Assembly: GCA_021464415.1 (NCBI GenBank)
Contig: CM038466.1
Coordinates: forward strand, 51,060,039 to 51,124,038
DNA length: 64,000 nucleotides
Direction of reading: 5' to 3'
Source of the DNA: Lonicera japonica
Lineage: Eukaryota; Streptophyta; Magnoliopsida; Dipsacales; Caprifoliaceae
Below, in pieces: positions 35,101-45,439 of the stretch. The position numbers and the translations under genes are program-made. The stretch's first letter is position 1; the number at the start of each line of letters is the position of its first letter. The notes beneath the pieces are model-generated. The model ran no database searches. It was not told the origin of the DNA and saw nothing but the letters and a program-made list of their open reading frames with translations.

Positions 35101-37904
35101 TATAGGGTTATAAGGGTAAATAATGTAATTTTCAAAACCTGATGGTACTTTGGTGTGATTATGAGAGTTATAGGGTTATAAGGGTAAATTACGTAATTTT
35201 CCAAACTTGAGGGTACTTTGTTGTAATTATGAGAGTTCTAGGGTTATAAGGATAAATTACGTAATTTTCCAAACCTGAGGGTACTTTGGTGTAATTATGA
35301 GAGTTATAGGGTAATAAGGGTAAATTATGTAATTTTTAAACCTGATGGTAGTTTGGTGTAATTATGAGAGTTATATGGTAATAAGGGTAAATTATGTAAT
35401 TTTCCAAACCTAAGGGTACTTTGGTGGAATTATGAGAGTTATAGGGTTATAAGGGTAAATTATGTACTTTTCTAAACATGAGGGTACTTTGGTGCAATTA
35501 TGAGGGTTATAGGGTTATAAGGGTAAATTATGTAATTTTCCAAACCTGAGGGTACTTTGGTGCATTTATGAGAGTTATAGGGTTATAAGGGTAGATGATC
35601 TAATTTTCCAAACCTGAGGGTACTTTGGTGTGATTATTAGAGTTATAGGGTTATAAGGGTAAATTATGTAATTTTCCAAACCTGATGGTACTTTGGTGTA
35701 ATTATGAGAGTTATAAGGTTATAAGGGTAAATTATGTAATTTTCCAAACCTGAGGGTACTTTGGTGTGATTATGAGAGTTATAACGTTATAAGGGTAAAT
35801 TATGTAATTTTCCAAACCTGAGGGTACTTTTGTGTAATTATGAGAGTTGTAGGGTTATAAGGGTAAATTATGTAATTTTCCAAACCTAAGGGAACTTTTG
35901 TGTAATCGTGAGAGTTGTAGGGTTATAAGGGTAAATTATGTAATTTTCCAAACCTGAGGGTACTTTGGTGTAATTATGAGAGTTATAGGGTTATGAGGGT
36001 AAATTACGTAATTTTCCAAACTTGAGGGTACTTTGGTGTAATTATGAGAGTTCTAGGGTTATAAGGGTAAATTATGTAATTTTCCAAACCTGAGGGTACT
36101 TTGGTGAAATTATGAGAGTTATAGGGTTATAAGGTTAATTATGTAATTTTCATAACCTGAGGGTACTTTGGTGTAATTATGAGAGTTATTAGGTTATAAG
36201 GGTAAATTATGTAATTTTCCAAACCTAAGGGTACTTTGGTGTGATTATGAGAGTTATAGCGTTATAAGGGTAAATTATGTAATTTTCCAAACCTGAGGGT
36301 ACTTTGGTGTAATTATGAGAGTTATAGGGTTATGAGGGTAAATTACGTAATTTTCCAAACCTGAGGGTACTTTGGTGTAATTATGAGAGTTATAGGGTTA
36401 TGAGGGTAAATTACGTAATTTTCCAACCTTGAGGGTACTTTGGTGTAATTATGAGAGTTCTAGGGTTATAAGGGTAAATTATGTAATTTTCCAAACCTGA
36501 GGGTACTTTGGTGAAATTATGAGAGTTGTAGGGTTATAAGGTTAATTATGTAATTTTCATAACCTGTGGGTACTTTGGTGTAATTATGAGAGTTATTAGG
36601 TTATAAGGGTAAATTATGTAATTTTCCAAACCTAAGGGTACTTTGGTGTGATTATGAGAGTTATAGCGTTATAAGGGTAAATTATGTAATTTTCCAAACC
36701 TGAGGGTACTTTGGTGTAATTATGAGAGTTATAGGGTTATAAGGGTAAATTATGTAATTTTTCAAACATGAGGGTACTTTGGTGTAATTATGAGAGTTAT
36801 AGGGTTGTAAGGGTAAATTATGTAATTTTCCAAACCTGAGGGTACTTTGGTGTAATTATGAGAGTTATAGGGTTATAAGGGTAAATTATGTAATTTTCCA
36901 AACCTGAGGGTACTTTGGTGTAATTATGAGAGTTATAAGGTTATAAGGGTAAATTATGTAATTTTCCAAACCTGAGGGTACTTTGGTGTAATTATGGAGT
37001 TATAGGGTTATAAGGGTAAATTATGAAATTTTCCAAACTTGAGGGTACTTTGGTGTAATTATGAGAGTTATAGGGTTATAAGGCTAAATTATGTAATTTT
37101 CCAAACCTGAGGGAACTTTGGTGTAATTATGAGAGTTGTAGGGTTATAAGGGGTAAATTATGTAATTTTCCAAACCTGAGGGTGCTTTGGTGTAATTATG
37201 AGAGTTGTAGGGTTATAAGGGTAAATTATGTAATTTTCCAAACCTGAGGTTACTTTGGTGTAATTATGAGAGTTCTAAGGTTATAAGGGTAAATTATGTA
37301 ATTTTCCAAACCTAAGGGTACATTGGTGTGATTATGAGAGTTATAGAGTTATAAGGCTAAATTATGTAATTTTCCAAACCTAAGGGTACTTTGGTGTAAT
37401 TATGAGAGTTATAAGGTTATAAGGGTAAATTATGTTATTTTCCTAACCTGATGGTACTTTGGTGTAATTATGAGAGTTATAGGGTTATGAGGGTAAATTA
37501 CGTAGTTTTCTAAAAAAGCTAATGGGTATCACAGGTAAAAGTATGTGTTCACTAAATCGGACGTTATTTCTAGGCAGACATGCATACTAAAATACGAGAA
37601 TTGTTTAAAAACATGCAGGAAACGACAAACAAAGAAAAAACACGAAAGAAAGACATACTAGAGATCGTCGACGGATCTCATGAGAAACAGGCTCCATCAA
37701 GAGGCACGGAACATCCGGGACTGGAGCAGCCCGGTTGACGTCTCGGTAGACCACTGCCCGACCGCGGTCCACCCTATCCTCACCGTACCAGTCGAGGTCC
37801 GCCTAATCATCGTGGTGAGGACTGTAACGGAGAACTCCCTGAGCATTAGTGAAAGTAACCTCCTCCTGGTCACCCTCAAGTCGATCCGGCTGTGCAGGAT
37901 CCAT
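32195..37904 (-). pseudogene. Antisense gene B: five-exon gene of unknown function
   Basis: Proposed exons on the minus strand are 37904-37659, 34171-34121, 34038-33865, 33778-32651 and 32563-32195. Introns have GT-AG ends. The 86-, 82- and 87-bp introns are AT-rich and the last has a polypyrimidine tract before AG. All four junctions fall in phase 0, giving about 654 residues. The first exon starts MDPAQPDRLEGDQEE and exon 5 ends SVSKRAQID. Exon 2 reads VSRHLALNLKGFSLLWE. Exon 4 has an acidic run (DSDDDDPEGE) and a proline-rich part. Four TAG codons break it (37803-37805, 33865-33867, 33395-33397, 33194-33196). I do not recognise the family. It could be an element gene or a captured host gene. 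Confidence 0.7.
34179..37511. repeat. 68-bp minisatellite, about 49 copies
   Basis: Units read ggtactttggtgtaattatg...gggtaaattatgtaattttcc with a 68-bp period (starts at 34247 and 34315, for example). Unit variants recur in order: the ggtgaaat variant at 36103 and 36510 marks a six-unit block copied at about 407 bp. The ggtggaat variant at 34880 and 35423 marks an eight-unit block. The array lies wholly inside intron 1 of antisense gene B. It contains no coding frame. Confidence 0.95.
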
Positions 37905-38040
37905 CAGTATAAGGGTAGGGTAGCAGAGAAGTCGAAAAAATGGAAAAAGCGGCAGGGCTTCCGCGCTTGAGAGAAGAGAGAAAGAGAGCTAGAGAGAGAA
38001 AGAGAAAGAAGAGAATGAGGTGGAATGAGCTCAGCAAAGG

Positions 38041-38125
38041 GCTTATGTAGTGGATCAGTTTGTCGCGCGACAAATAGGCTCATTGTAGCGTGACAAACAC
38101 CTCTCCACCGAGATGTCGCGCGATA
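38041..38125 (-). promoter_or_regulatory. Promoter of antisense gene B
   Basis: On the minus strand, TATCGCGCGACA (38125-38114), TGTCACGCTACA (38095-38084) and a perfect TGTCGCGCGACA (38072-38061, within a 16-bp palindrome at 38059-38074) precede a TATA-like box ctacataagc (38050-38041). A CT-rich leader (about 38015-37960) follows, and then the ATG at 37904. Confidence 0.65.
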
Positions 38126-38949
38126 TTTTGGCCTCTTCCCTGATTTTTTGACCTTTGTCTCATTTTTTCTCCTGCAGGAATGCTTTTGAGAAAACAGTTT
38201 TCGAAAACCTTTCTGAGTACCGCACACCCATGATAAAAATTCAAGGAAAGGACATCCAAACCATCTCTCCGAAAATGCGAGAACAAAAAAAGTGGTTAAA
38301 GTAATCTCTGATCTCCAGGACCATTTATGGAAATAGAAAACATCAGAATAAAACGGGAATAGAAAAAATTGAAAAAGTAGAAAAGAGGAAAAAACCCGCA
38401 TGAACGCCTAAAGCAAGCGAGAGAAACAGAAATGCAGAGTGACAGTGAGAGCCACACCAAAAGTGACGGCTAGGCCAAAACAGGCTCAGGGCTTCGTTTT
38501 GGGTGAGTAAGGCTCCTGATCACGACAAAGGGATAAAAAAGACTCATGGTCAAAAATAGAGAAGGCTGGGAAAAGTCTTTCCCAAAAGAGGAGAAATAAG
38601 GGCATCGAAAAATAGAAAACGATGTGAGCCCACCAAAAAGTGAGAACTAAAAGAGAACAGAGGTTAGAGATTGAACTTTCAACAAATTTTCTTTTCAGCA
38701 CGATACAGAAGAGGTGGTTTGGAAAAAACCTCGAATCATCACTCTGCGAAGAGCAAAATAAATTCGAAAACTGCTTTCCGAGAGAAGTATTTTCAGTCAA
38801 AGAAAACATGAGAATAAAGTTCAGAAAAATACGGGAAAAAGGATATTCAGATAGAGTTTAAACTCTCGAGAAACTCTATTCACCCTCGCACAATTTCTCT
38901 CTCTCACTCTAGCAATCTAAGAGAGACAATCAAATTCACCAGAACACAA
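38126..38949. other. Spacer between gene B promoter and 3' repeats
   Basis: Open stretches occur on both strands (for example 38486-38809 minus), but they share no family features and overlap each other. I see no gene here. Purine-rich runs (gaaaaagtagaaaagagg) are common. Confidence 0.4.
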
Positions 38950-39370
38950 CACAAGCCCTTTTCGAGGCAAAACACGAGCACAAGCCCTCGCCAGAGGCAA
39001 AAATACTCACAGAAAGCCCTCGCAAAGGCAATTTTATTTCTTTACAGATCAAAAGCCCTCCCAGAGAGGCACAGTGGAGCAATGGTAGTCCTCCCACCTG
39101 AGGCAAGAAGATCAAAAGCCCTCCCAGAGAGGCACAGTGGAGCAATGGTAGTCCTCCCACCTGAGGTGAGAAGATCAAAAGCCCTCCCAGAGAGGCACAG
39201 TGTAGCAATGGTAGTCCTCCCATCTAACGCGAGTGGAACAATGGTAGTCCTCCCATCTGAGGCAAGTGGAGCAAATGAAAGTCCTCGAAAGAGGCAATGA
39301 GGTAACACAAGCCCTCTCCGGAGGCAAAACCAAACACAAACCCTCTCCGGAGGCGTTCACAAACACTTTC
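38950..39370. repeat. 63-bp tandem repeat and mini-hairpin cluster
   Basis: Three 63-bp units start aaaagccctccc at 39051, 39114 and 39177, with shorter derivatives to about 39275. In and around them recurs a short inverted motif of the form GCCCTC-n-GAGGC (gccctcgccagaggc near 38980, gccctctccggaggc near 39310 and others). The 63-bp length keeps all frames open, which explains several long but meaningless reading frames. Confidence 0.8.
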
Positions 39371-39472
39371 TGCATACACACACTTCCTTAGAGTTCTTAT
39401 GGGAGCCATGGACCACGGTCTCTTCCAGTCGCCTCAATTCCTTGCAAGCAAGGAGCTTGAGTCGAGAGGGTC

Positions 39473-40876
39473 TGTAGACACCCCGATCCGTGACCCCCGC
39501 AAGAACCCTAACAACCTTCAAGAAGTACTGCTTTCGGAGTCGGGGAACCCACCCGAGCACATGAGACTGCTCTCTGACACATTAGTCTGTCAGAAACATC
39601 ACTTCAGCCGTTTGTCGCGCGACATGGTACACATTGTCGCGCGACACATGCCCTTTCTGGGGAAATGTCGCGCGACAATCTCTCTCGAGCAATATAAATA
39701 GGCCAACACCCCCAAGGGTTCAAGGACAGCAACTTGAGATTGAAGAATTATTGGCTTATATCTGATTTTCTAGTCTTTCATCAAGCATTCTCGATTCTCG
39801 TCTTATTTCTAAAGAATTATCGAATCTATTCTCGACACTCAACGTGTCTCGTCTCTGGAATCGAATTCTCGGAAATATCTAAAGAAGGAAAAGCTTATTA
39901 TCGCCAGAGATCTCTCTGCCGTATTATATTTTCTTTCTTATTATTATTCTCGTCGGGAAGGTAAAGAAAGTCTCTTCTAGTATTTAACATTAGATATATG
40001 TGTCCTCGTTTTACTTCCATTGCTCTGTCCACATTTTATTTGAATAAACTTATTGCCAAGTTACAAATAGTCTACTGTTTCCAAAACAAAAGACCCTGAT
40101 AAAATCATTTGCAAAACCAGAAGAGTAAGTATATTATCGTCTGGATAAAATTCTGTTTTCAAAACCTGGACCGGTAAAACTTACTTAGGAATTAAAAACC
40201 CGGTATATCCTATCTCTTTCATAGACTGTGATATGCTTGGTAGAACTCCCTCAAGAGTTCTAATTCTATATTAAATTAGTCCCGATACAAGATCTGAACT
40301 TTTCCATAGAAGTTAAAACCCGAGAAAACCGTCATTATCTGAGAAGTAAAACTGAAAATTCTCTCTAAAGTGAAACAACCTGTTGTCACTTATATATACG
40401 TCTTTCAAAATAAAACATTGGATCTCGGAACACAAAGGTTTTTATCCCTTTCCCGTTTTTTCCAGAAATTAGGGTTTTCACTCAGAAAGTAGTAGACTGT
40501 CAGTAAAAGCATCCAAGTTTTTCAACATGAAATAAACATATAAGATCACTAGAGACCGAAAGGGCGGAATGGGTGCTTAACACCTTCCCAAACCGTAATA
40601 TAGTTTTCGAACCCTATAGAATTCTGGTTTCGTAGACAAACGTGTAAAGAAAAGGCTTATCTGTAGCCTTTTCTCTTACACAACTGTTTTGTTCGTTTTC
40701 TCGTAAAACGTACTGGCGACTCTGAATGAACCCTCTCGCATCTAGAAATAGACATAGGGACACTTGATATGAATTATCAACCAATAGAAGCAAATGGAAC
40801 GACGGAATCCGTTCCGACGTTTCAGAAGCCCAAGGACGAGAACGAGACCCGGGGGTCGCATTTGCGGATTCTCACA
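39473..40876 (+). repeat. 3' LTR of the Tat/Ogre-like element
   Basis: It starts TGTAGACACCCCGATCC and ends GGATTCTCACA. It lacks about 125 bp present in the 5' LTR. Its three palindromes (39613-39624, 39635-39646, 39666-39677) are all perfect TGTCGCGCGACA. A TATA box (tataaata, near 39694) follows. By eye about 22 substitutions separate the LTRs over about 1 kb compared. Confidence 0.95.
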
Positions 40877-40881
40877 CAATC
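40877..40881. repeat. Target duplication CAATC, right side
   Basis: This matches 21118-21122 exactly. Confidence 0.92.
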
Positions 40882-40969
40882 ACTTTTCGGATATTACAAT
40901 GAAATTTTCCCAAAAATAGAAAGATTACATTTATTTATCCAAAAGTCAGAACAATCACAAATAAGTCTC

Positions 40970-41268
40970 CGTTTGATAGCAACATGGAAAATGAAAAGAA
41001 AAATAACTAATTTAAGTTAGAAGAAGGAAAACAAGTTGAAGTATGTGGAGAGATTAACTCTTACTTTTTGCTTTTTTCCATGACAAAATTTTCTTTGGGT
41101 GATGGTGGAGAAAATTTTTCCACAAAATATTAAAGGAGGATGGAGGACATATATTCACAAAAATGAGTATGAGATGCAGAGTATCTCACCATATGCCTCA
41201 ACTTATTTTTCATCTTCTCATCCAATTTAGTTATTTTTATTTTCATTTTCCATGTTGCTATCAAACGG
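40970..41268. mobile_element. MITE-like element with about 45-bp inverted ends
   Basis: The left end ccgtttgatagcaacatgg and its continuation to about 41014 is repeated inverted at 41224-41268 (ccatgttgctatcaaacgg), with only a few mismatches. The 299-bp unit has no coding frame. No clean target duplication is visible, so the superfamily is not assigned. Confidence 0.75.
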
Positions 41269-42479
41269 AACCTAAATGTTAGAATTGGGTCATGATTAAT
41301 TCGACAACTACAGCCTAGTGGGAGCGAATAGCAGTAACTTATGCGTCATAGAGAAACATTAAGGGAAAAGAAAATTGTGGGATGACAAGAGAGAACGGAT
41401 TTCTATCATTTCAATATCAACTAAACAAGCATTTTACATTTCATCTATATGAAAAAAAAAATATGTATTGAAAAAATACCCTTACATTGAGTTTTCAACA
41501 AACATTCGCACACATTCATGGAATTAAGTGCTTATATATAGATGCATTACCTACAAGTTAGAAATTTTATACTATTGTTGTCATGTATCCAAACAACGAC
41601 TAACCGCAGGTTTCAGTATAGCCTTTTGGAATTATAGCAACTCTTTACTCAAATGCAACTCCATTTTCTCTTCTTTGATTTGTTCATAGTGCTGAATTCT
41701 CTGACTCAAACGCCATTCTTTTTGACTTAGGCGCGCCCAATTTCCACATTTCAATGTCTACCCTAAGCCCTAAATTTTGAATCTTGAGCCTTTTTGCAAC
41801 TGTATTACAGTGACCACATTAAAAGGAAAAAACAAACAAGATGTAAAATCTTGATGGTGCAAATACAAATGCGCTAAGGCCTGAAAAAGCGTGCACTGAC
41901 TCGCCTTTTGATTGTAATCTTACAAGGTAGGCAATCTTTCATTCATTGCTTCTCATGGAGCACATTACATTTCTCGCAAACGACCAGGTGAGTGCACGAT
42001 GGGAAGATAACCGATTTATCATCATTCAAGCACATCACACACCCTATTAAAAAGTTGTTAGTTCTTTTATTTTTTTAGTAGAACACAAGACCAAGTATCA
42101 CAAGGCACTTTTTTTTTGCTTCACGTGGGTTTTGTGTGTTGGGGGGGGGTCGGCTTTGGTTATGAAGAGAAAATATTATAAAAACAAACAAAATATACAA
42201 GATACAAGGGGCATAACCCAGGAAAATTAGACTAAGAATTCTCTCATCTATTCCTTACTATTTACAATCAAAAGATATCACAACTTTTCGATTCCTAGTC
42301 TTAACATAATTCTCAACATTCCTCAAACACACCTCAACATTCCTATGTATACTTGTTTAACATACAAGTTGTTGCAAGGTAAACTTGCCTGAGGCAGTGC
42401 CAGCAATTTTGTCAAAATGGCTAATTCTCTAGCACATTAGGTTGCGGCTCCTGAGCATCCATACTAGTGTTGCTGGTGC
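41269..42479. other. Anonymous AT-rich stretch
   Basis: I see no coding frame or element ends. A G-run (ggggggggt, near 42142) and A/T runs occur. The part 42380-42479 would be the 3' untranslated region if the minus-strand exon at 42480-42617 is real. Confidence 0.35.
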
Positions 42480-42617
42480 TCATGCTATCAATGCACGCAG
42501 CTGCTCTACTAGCCTCTCCCTGAGAACTTCACAGGGGTCTTCTTGATGGGATGAATCAGGATTTCCATCCCCATCAACACCGGAATTAACGGTGGAGATT
42601 AGGAGCGGGAATTGGTC
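42480..42617 (-). CDS. Possible last exon of a host gene (weak)
   Basis: On the minus strand, an acceptor-like tttgctttaacag ends at 42618. A frame of 45 codons then reads DQFPLLISTVNSGVDGDGNP and continues to REQLRALIA-like sequence before a TGA at 42480. Codon use looks coding and base composition is richer in GC than the flanks. I do not recognise the protein and found no clear upstream exons. It may be a gene fragment. Confidence 0.25.
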   Translation of the reverse strand, partial: DQFPLLISTVNSGVDGDGNPDSSHQEDPCEVLRERLVEQLRALIA

Positions 42618-45439
42618 CTGTTAAAGCAAATTAAATAAAAACAGTCGGGAGTAGAAGTGAAAAAGATATTGATTTATTTTAAAAGATATTATAATGCTAT
42701 AGAAGATCTAAAAGTTCACTTCTAAAAAGGCTATTAACATTTTGTTAATCAAACATTCTCATAGACTCATAGTTCAAACAGAAAAAAAATTCGAAACGAT
42801 AAGGGAAACGGAAGTGCAACAATGGACAATATTGGGTACGGATTTTCAAGTTGAAATTGGCAAATCTAATGAAATGAATGTTTTGATTCATGACTACACC
42901 ATCTTTCAGGTAAAGAAAAAAAATAGCAAGTTTAGATTACTAACTTCAGGAAAGAAGACAATATGAACATAGTTAAATATTAATGTATTGAACAAAGAGA
43001 TAATAAGTAACAAGATTAATGATTTAATTTAATCACACTTAGGTGTTTGAAATTGAATTGCAAATCAAATAAAAAGGGAATCAAATGCCACGTACATATT
43101 AGGATACAGTGTAATTATTTCTAACCTTCATATCCTGCCGCATGAATATCTTCCAGTTGAAATGCCATAAACAACGATATTATCTCCCCCTTCTAAAATA
43201 GCCATTGGCCATAGCTAAAGCTAACCTATAATCCGTAGGTACGTAGAAAATTAATTCACATAAGAACTTCTTGTTCTGTCGATGAAGATAGACGCATATG
43301 TATAAAGGTAATAATTGAATAAAAAAGGGAAAAATGCAGCAAAAGCCTAAGCGCATTTAAGCGTGTCAATGAATCATATATGGGCCACATCATGTTTTAT
43401 ACAAATCCAATTTGACTAGAAAATGTAACAAATCCAATGCGATCCCTGAATATGATACCGCTAGATATACAAAGTACTAATCCATATAAGAAATTGCTAA
43501 CAAATTGATATCTGGACTACATATCCAACCTAATCCGAAAATTGAAGCAACGTGCATGATCAAATCTTATTGCTAGACCAAAAATATTGCACAATTTTTT
43601 ATACATTACATATAAATGTGTAAGTATATATATATATATATAGGTCTACACACATGCTGTATAAATTTGTACATCAAAACATGATGGATTGAATAGCAAA
43701 TAAACTGGATTGGGATAATACCCATATCTGATTCGTTCATCAAAAGCCTTAACGGATTTGGATAGACTTTATCATATCCGACAAGCCAGAATGAATCCGG
43801 ACTGGATTCAGATTTATTGGTTGACAGTCCTAAAATAGAAAAAGGAAAGGAAAATCCATACCTTTCCAAATATGAAAAATTCACTCTTTGGAATAGAAAT
43901 TTTCAATTTATTTGTAAATAGTCAATTTGCTCAAATATAATCAAAATTCATCAAAAATACATAATCTTGACATATAGGTATCAAAATATTTAGAACATTA
44001 TCTTGGTAAATTTTAGATTAGAAAATACTAGCTCTAAAGTGAATATAATCTTGTGTAGTTGGCATTGATCATAAAACATAAAGTAAAAGAGATCATTCAA
44101 AAACAAAAATCTGTAAGAGAGTGATGTATCCAAGCCAATACACTAATCCTTTAATTGGAAAGCAGCAGTCAAATTAGATTTGTTCGATGTAAAATCTCGA
44201 TAACAAAGATTTGACAGAAGTTTCTAGTTTAATGTCCCTCGGAATTGTTTACAATGTAAAATCAGAAAGAAACTTAAAATATGAAAAGTCTAAGCAGATC
44301 ATCTAATGGAGGAACTCATTCATGATCCACCAGCCAAGATCTTAATGAATAGACTTCAGGTTTAGAGAATCGCAAGCAAATTTCCTCAAATAAATTTCAC
44401 AAGAACGAAGACCCACTTATTATTCAAATGCAAGAAAAATAATCTTTGAACTATGTTTAGTATTCCAAGGGATTATTTGATAGATTTTTCTTTTTAAAAA
44501 ACAAGAATTTAAAACAAAATTTAAACTACAAATATACAAAAAATTCCACACAACAAATAAAAAACAAATGTTTTAAGCCTAAAGGGCTATCTTTATGAAA
44601 GTAGGTCCTTCTCAAACCAATAGCTAATATCAAATGATCTCTAAAAAGGACAATTGCATACAATTTTAAAGAACGCGCTAATAGCTATTCCAAATTAATA
44701 TTCTCAAGAGATAGATCATAAAATAAAGAATTGACACTATGACAATAATGGTAGGGACCTTTGTGCCCCCGTCATTCGAGATCTATATGGATCAATTGAA
44801 ATGACACTCCCATAAATCCCTTAGGAAAAAAGGAACAAATAAAAAATGAAGAAGTATAGAAAGAGATTGATAGGAGACCTAAACAACTTGAGGTCCCCTG
44901 GTATCTAGACGATGCACCGATCTAGCAAGCATACATCAGTTCCTAAACACACAGACACTGAGTGAGAGAGAGAGAGGTGTCGCGAGTTCTATGCTCAATT
45001 CAATAGAGAAGTTGTTAATTTATAGCATACAACAAAACCCTAAGAGAGTGAAGGGTTGAGATCTTTTAGGCAATTATGAGATGGACGACCAAGATTAAAT
45101 TGAGAGTACTAAACAGATGTGTTATCTTTGAATCGACGAATTGCCTATCGGCAATGATTTTGTTTGTATTAGTTGTCATGATAATCCTAGCACACAGATC
45201 AACCACAATAGCCATCTGATCAGTAATAATCAATGGCTCAAGAAGACGCTACAGAAGGTTCTATAAACAAACACAAAAGCAGGAAATGTTGATTTAATAG
45301 ATGAGAGCATTTTAATACAAATGCTGAGGAACATGTGAAGGAAACAAACGCGCATAAGCTATACATACAACCATTTGCACCATTGGAAATATAATTCGAT
45401 TATCTATAACTTTCCTGTTTGGCTTGAGCCCAAATTCTT
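42618..45439. other. Anonymous AT-rich stretch
   Basis: There is no convincing gene. A (TA)n run lies at 43626-43642. A short segment at 42790-42920 ends with a donor-like cagGTAAAG on the plus strand but lacks an acceptor of quality. A (GA)n run lies near 44965. Confidence 0.35.

Larger units (their letters stand above)
21123..40876 (+). mobile_element. Complete-length Tat/Ogre-like Ty3 retrotransposon, 19.75 kb
   Basis: Two LTRs (21123-22651 and 39473-40876) with TG...CA ends and a 5-bp duplication (CAATC) define it. Sense order is primer-binding site, long leader, gag, protease, RT, RNase H, second RNase H and integrase (ending 30299). A 9.2-kb region follows, holding two minus-strand genes, a 68-bp minisatellite and 63-bp repeats, and then the 3' LTR. 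The size, the second archaeal-type RNase H, the primer site and the extra antisense genes fit the Tat lineage (Ogre, Grande, Retand group). The exact clade is inference. The coding region is heavily broken. By eye, the LTRs differ at roughly 2% of aligned sites. Confidence 0.95.

Noticed and set aside
34179..37511. Telomere-like or CRISPR-like array
   Set aside because: Units contain agggtta-like words but are 68 bp long without a telomere period. There are no unique spacers between repeats, so it is a plain minisatellite.
38936..39308. Several open frames of 70-95 codons on both strands
   Set aside because: They come from the 63-bp repeat, whose length is a multiple of three and so keeps all frames open.
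40769..41020. An 83-codon plus-strand frame
   Set aside because: It starts in the LTR and ends in the MITE-like element, so it crosses an insertion junction.
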